DNA of 64,000 nt from Rehmannia glutinosa. Lineage: Eukaryota > Streptophyta > Magnoliopsida > Lamiales > Orobanchaceae. The notes beneath the pieces were generated by a model, which saw only the letters and a program-made list of their open reading frames with translations, did not search any database and was not told the DNA's origin. The stretch lies in the NCBI GenBank assembly GCA_016081115.2, contig CM071931.1, positions 15,104,317-15,168,316 of the forward strand. Reading direction: 5' to 3'. Within the stretch, counting starts at the first letter, position 1. Every line of letters begins with the position of its first letter. A program made the position numbers and the translations under genes. Below are positions 59,457 to 64,000 of the stretch, piece after piece.

Positions 59457-59559
59457 ATTAGTTTTGATAATGGGAGAAGGAATAGTAATAATGCGTTTTT
59501 TTTTTGGAGTAGATGACTGATTCTTGACGTGATTTCCATTGATTTGGGTCTCCTAAATT
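59457..59559. other. Short spacer between Gyp-3 LTR and hAT-like element 2
   Basis: About 100 bases of unassigned sequence; probably the genomic flank of Gyp-3. Confidence 0.4.
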
Positions 59560-59567
59560 ATAGCAAC

Positions 59568-60650
59568 TAGGGCTGTGCACGGGACTTGGAGATCACCGAA
59601 ACCGAACCGATATCCGGACCGAAAGATCTCCAAACCGAAAATATCCGTTGACTTTTTGACTTTCCCCGAACCGTACCGTACCGAAAATATTTATGGTACG
59701 GTTCTGGAGATTTTTCAAATACCCGTACCGAACCACTCCGAACCGAGGACCCGAAGCTAGAACCGATTTTAAAGATTTTATATAAATACATATACATTGT
59801 TTCTGTGTTATTTTTATTTTGATATTGAATTAACTACAAACTATTTGAAATTAAATTGAATATAAAGCATATTTCTGAAAAAACTATAATACTGCAACTA
59901 TTATGAATTTTAAAAAACTTTGATATTAATAGTAGAGTAAATCATTTGAAATTGAAATTAGTTAAATGATTAGTAAATTGCACTTAAAAGAGAAACAGGT
60001 AATAGTACCATATTATAACAATATAAAAGATCATATTTTAATTTTTTTACCACATCACATAAATTATAAATATAATTTTATTGATTACGTTAAGTTGTTA
60101 AGTAGGAGATATTGAGATTATAAATTTATACAAGTTTTTATTTCATGTTAATTTATAAAAAATATTAGTTAATTATAATTGTTCTATGTCAATAGAATGA
60201 CAATTGCCCAAATAATTGACTATTATTGTATTACAGAGGTTATTAAGTTTAGAATTTTGGATTGTGTTACCTATTATAGTTTTAGTTTTTATTTTGAGAC
60301 TACATTAAAAAGAGACTAGAACTCTAGAATTATATCCGTTTGATGATTTTTATATTGATTTTCTTTTTTTTTCCCAAATTTGTATGTTTTATTTATGGCC
60401 AATCTTCGAATCTCCGTTCCGAACCGAACCGTACCGTCCTGTTCCATTAGAACCGAATCTCCGTCCCGAACCGTCCCGAAAGTTAGAACCGAATCTCCGT
60501 CCCGAACCATCCCGAACTTTCGGTACGGTTCGGGACGAAGATTTTTTTCTATGGTTTAGTTTTGGAGATTTATTTTCAGAATCTCCGAACTTCGGGACGG
60601 TTCTGGAGATTTCCAAATCTCCGAACCGCCCCATCACGCACACACCCCTA
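59568..60650. mobile_element. hAT-like non-autonomous transposon 2
   Basis: A 1,083-bp element with ends TAGGGCTGTGCAC and, on the complement, TAGGGGTGTGTGC, flanked by the perfect 8-bp duplication ATAGCAAC (59560-59567 and 60651-60658). Its arms share the CCGAACCG-rich organisation of element 1, including CGTTGACTTTTTGACT. The right arm has a 35-bp tandem duplication at 60446-60515. No coding capacity. Confidence 0.85.
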
Positions 60651-60658
60651 ATAGCAAC

Positions 60659-61267
60659 TGGATATGGTAGTATAAATCTTTCATTATCATTGACTTTTTT
60701 TTTAAAATTATGTTTAGACAAGAATGCTCCTTTTCGAATTAAATGATAAACACCAATACTAATTTTAATGTTTGAATATCAACCATCCAATGATTTGTTA
60801 TAACGGCCCAAATCAGTCCTTGATTTCACCTTAAGAGATGGTCTCACAAGAACTAACCCCTATATATTATTAATAAATTTAGAAACTTACAAATCAATCT
60901 AGCTACAAAAAATTAGGGAATAAACAAAAGGGAATTAATTTGTGAGAATATCAATCTCTTAGATTATCTTTATGAAATATTAATTTAAAATATAAGTGTT
61001 AAATATATTTTTCCAAAATTGATAAATTCCTTTCTCAAAACACTCAAATGATCTTGTTCAATTATACAGAGTACCAGTCACCAGTCACCACAAATTTAGC
61101 CATCCACATTATATTAATCATGAAGCTAGTTAATTCTATAATTTATTTTGGTTGTATGTGCATATATCTATTAGAATATATAATTCAATTTTATTGTACG
61201 TGTACGTATAGTTTTTCCTTGTATTTCCTTTCAAAAAGAAATCCTTAATCTTTATTCCATGACTAGT
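60659..61267. other. Unassigned AT-rich sequence
   Basis: No gene, terminal repeat or RNA recognised. Short open frames are chance. Confidence 0.5.
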
Positions 61268-61276
61268 GAAATTGTA

Positions 61277-61985
61277 GGGAAAATTGCAATTTTGGTCCCA
61301 TAACTTTGGGGGGTGTCAAAACTAGTCTCACTCGATTTTACTTTTTCAAAAACACCCTGTAATTTACAAATTGTATCAAAACTAGTCTCACTCGATTTTA
61401 CTTTTTCAAAAATACCCTCTAATTTACAAATTGTATCAATTTGAGGACAAATCCCACCGCCGATTGGAATTTTCGCCGGAATTCATCACTTGATAAGCAC
61501 GTGACCTGAAATTTTAGGGATTTCTCACCCTCCTTGACACGGTGGGAATAAAATGCCAGCGTGGAAAGAGATTTGAGGGGGAAAAAAACTCGCCACCGAG
61601 ATTTGGAGGGGAAAAAAACTCGTCAACACCCTGTAATTGGGCATATTTTTTGGGGGAAAATGGTGGTAACGAGTTTTTTTCCCTCCAAATCTCTTTCCAT
61701 GTTAGCATTTTATTTCCACCGTGTCAAAGAGGGTGAGAAATCCCCAAAATTTCAGGCCACGTGCTTATCACGTGACGAATTTCGGCGAAAATTTCAATCG
61801 GCGGTGGGATTTGTCTTCAAATTGATACAATTTGTAAATTACAGGGTGTTTTTGAAAAATTAAAATCGAGTGAGACTAGTTTTGATACAATTTGTAAATT
61901 ACAGGGTGTTTTTAAAAAAGTAAAATCGAGTGGGACTTGTTTTGACACCCACCCAAAGTTATGGGACCAAAATTGCAATTTTCCC
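61277..61985. mobile_element. MULE-like palindromic element (long terminal inverted repeats)
   Basis: A 709-bp element starting GGGAAAATTGCAATTTTGG and ending with its complement, flanked by the perfect 9-bp duplication GAAATTGTA (61268-61276 and 61986-61994). Nine-base duplications and long inverted repeats point to Mutator-like elements. The arms are about 330 bases each and meet at a loop of roughly 60 bases near 61640. In each arm a block of about 60 bases (CTAGTCTCACTCGATTTTAC and neighbours) is tandemly doubled. No transposase; a non-autonomous foldback-type element. Confidence 0.9.
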
Positions 61986-61994
61986 GAAATTGTA

Positions 61995-62957
61995 GGCATA
62001 AAATATGTACCGGGCAGCTATCCTGAGTAATTTTATTAATTAATTGTGGATAACACTTTATTATTAAGATATATTTGCAAATTTTTAATACAACTAATTA
62101 GTAGAAGGGAAAAAATAATTAAGTGATTGGAAAATATCATCATTTCAAATTTAGGGGCAGTAGGTTATTTATTTTATTTTATTTTGCATTCTTTTTTAGG
62201 TGTTACAACATTTTAAATTATCAAGGCGGGAGAAATCAAGAAAAAGCAAGAAAATTAAATCACAAATGGGACCCTTAACACTTTATAACACTAATCACTG
62301 ACTTAGAACATGATTATTTACAAATGATTTTTTTTTAAAGATAAAATAATATAATATGTCACTGATTCATCATTAATGATTATATCTTAAGTTAATAAAC
62401 AATAGAATTTTTTTAACAAAAAAATAAATTCTAACTTATAAAAATAAAGCATTAACCCTCTTTTCATTTCAAATTCGAGAAAATTCCAGAATACGATCCA
62501 CCGATTAGTCTTTGTAGCTCTCGTATGCTTTTATGCGCTTTTCCAATGTTCATCGGACACAATCATACAATTCAATATTTCACAACCAAATTAATCTTGA
62601 TTTGTGGAAAGCTTCCCTTGAACATACATCTTATAATGTTACTTATTATTTGTTTTTGTGATAATATTTTTTGGAAACGTCTTATGGAATTCCCTCATCA
62701 TACAATTTTAATTTAGAGAGTATTGAAATTTCACAATTATAATTGATATTTGCTTTCTTGTAAATTAATATAAAATAATGGTATTTTTTAAAATAAAACC
62801 TTATTTTGAGAAAAAAAAAAGATTAGAATTTAAAAAATTATGGTTTAAAATTAAAATGGAGATTGTAAAATATGTAAAACTCTGATAATTCTAGAATATG
62901 TTTGGTTAAATTTTCAAATGGCATTTCATGATCTAGAATGAAAGAAAAGAACTAAGC
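61995..62957. other. Unassigned AT-rich sequence
   Basis: Nothing recognisable; homopolymer-rich, with scattered stops in all frames. Confidence 0.5.
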
Positions 62958-63066
62958 TTTTTTTTTTTTCCTTTGCGTACATTATCTTGTAAGGAAAGGG
63001 TAGTAGTGGGATCGAACCTGAACATGAGAGTCTTAAGTGTTAATCATTGAACTACTATTCAATTCG
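62958..63066 (-). mobile_element. Short SINE-like retroposon (tRNA-derived)
   Basis: On the minus strand an A-box-like TAGTTCAATGA (63044-63054) and a perfect B box GGTTCGATCCC (63008-63018), 25 bases apart, are followed by a short body and a terminal A-rich run (62958-62971 complement). This is the layout of plant tRNA-derived SINEs with an internal RNA polymerase III promoter. At about 110 bases it is short. AAAGAAAA at 62941 and 63069 could be a weak target duplication but does not abut the ends. Confidence 0.55.
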
Positions 63067-63076
63067 TAAAAGAAAA

Positions 63077-64000
63077 TCACATTTGGTAAGTATAGTTTAG
63101 GAGAATATTTTATTTCCCAAAATAAAAATAGCCTCGAATAAATTTTCTTTTTCCAAATATCCTTTCCTCATTTATACATATACAGTAATCATTACGTCAA
63201 TTCAAACACATGGATATGTATATCTATATATAACAAATAAAAAAATTATACATTTATATCCTTTGATTATTATTTCAATACAAGTATATAAATTAATCAT
63301 CATCTCAGTATAATAATAACACAAAATATACCAAAATTATGATATAAAATCCAAACATATTTACTAACAATAATATATTACATCACCCATTTCCTAATAA
63401 GTTATAAACACCGTTTCAATAACTCAATCCCGACATATTTTTCAATTTTTACATTTCTAAAATCCTAAATAATTCGCTTTAAATTTTCTTCCTAGTCCAT
63501 TTCCAAAGCTAATTTAACAAAATATTGCAAATGCCCCATAAAATTATATTTAAAAAGGTGCCACTACTAATAGGCCCCAGCCCCTACACAAATTTTTTGT
63601 TAACAGGTTTCAAATACCCCACAAATATAATATTATGTTAAATTAGCCGATTTCTAAACCCCTACACCAACTTGTGACAAAAAAAAAAAAAAAAAAAAAA
63701 CCTACGCCAACCATTTTTACTGTGGCCAAATTCCTCTGCTTTTAAGCGAATATACAATAACGCGTGGCCAATTCTGATTGCTTCCTTTGGCGTTATTTCC
63801 TATCAGCTTTGACCTTTATAATATTCTAGTCAACGTTTATTGACACCAGCTGCCACATCAAATCAACTACCCCCATCCAATTAATGTGTTCCCTAGTACA
63901 CCTGATCATAACTTCCTAAGCATTACAAATCTATCTTTTTTCTTTTGATATTTAAATTCAAAATAATAAATAAACAAATAAATAAATGGACGCACGCTAT
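63077..64000. other. AT-rich sequence to right edge; possible gene-flanking region
   Basis: Contains poly(A) 63679-63700. Bases 63710-63900 are less repetitive and include two TTGAC/GTCAA cores (CTTTGACC near 63809, AGTCAACG near 63828), as found in W-boxes. No coding start is seen, so a promoter of a gene beyond the edge is only a possibility. Confidence 0.3.

Noticed and set aside
58092..60746. Several Pro/Arg/Asn-rich open frames in both strands
   Set aside because: They arise from the CCGAACCG repeats in the arms of the two hAT-like elements and are mirrored in both strands.
61514..61863. Overlapping open frames on both strands
   Set aside because: They lie inside the palindromic MULE-like element and mirror each other.
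62941..63076. A tRNA gene on the minus strand at the A/B boxes
   Set aside because: The flanking bases do not form an acceptor stem or full cloverleaf, and an A-rich tail follows; SINE fits better.

Overview
The window is a transposon-dominated, AT-rich stretch of a flowering-plant (probably eudicot) nuclear genome. The basis is plant Ty1/copia and Ty3/gypsy retrotransposons with initiator tRNA-Met or 'TGGCGCC' primer-binding sites, together with CACTA, hAT-like, MULE-like and SINE-like elements. I found no host gene, rRNA, tRNA gene or CRISPR array. The species cannot be read from this sequence.

Layout. 1-5963: 5' half of a minus-strand copia element (Cop-L) running off the left edge. 5964-9396: two decayed copia pol fragments in opposite orientations. 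9397-10208: end of a gypsy-type LTR. 10209-21751: a structurally complete plus-strand copia element (Cop-F, 11.5 kb, target duplication TGATG). 21757-25200: non-LTR debris, including a GA microsatellite, a possible MITE and a CACTA terminus. About 25200-54777: a gypsy element of the Athila/Tat type (Gyp-1) split by two copia insertions, Cop-N (26498-49015, minus) and Cop-D (49396-54354, plus, target duplication AGAAT). Cop-N is itself split by a solo copia LTR (31452-32990, target duplication CTTAG) and by a rearranged gypsy pair with inverted LTRs (Gyp-2, 36418-43037). 54778-59456: 3' part of a Tekay/Del-like gypsy element (Gyp-3), whose LTR carries an hAT-like element with an 8-bp target duplication. 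59568-60650: a second hAT-like element. 61277-61985: a palindromic MULE-like element with a 9-bp target duplication. The last 2 kb is AT-rich and holds one short SINE-like insertion.

Biology. The dominant copia family has 1.4-1.6 kb LTRs (TG...CA), a long gag with a coiled coil, and a pol region. Downstream of pol, where SIRE/Maximus elements carry an env-like gene, lies a third open reading frame of about 1,500 codons, seen in three copies. It shows no membrane hallmarks and is preceded by a conserved TATA-like box. Gag and pol are in the same frame but separated by two stop codons inside a sequence resembling a plant 3' splice site, conserved in three copies. I consider these two traits the best candidates for undescribed biology here. 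No copy looks autonomous: all carry frameshifts, and Cop-F has lost the front of integrase.

Edges of LTRs and target duplications were read directly from the bases. Clade names, domain names and functions come from knowledge of these families and have not been checked by database search.
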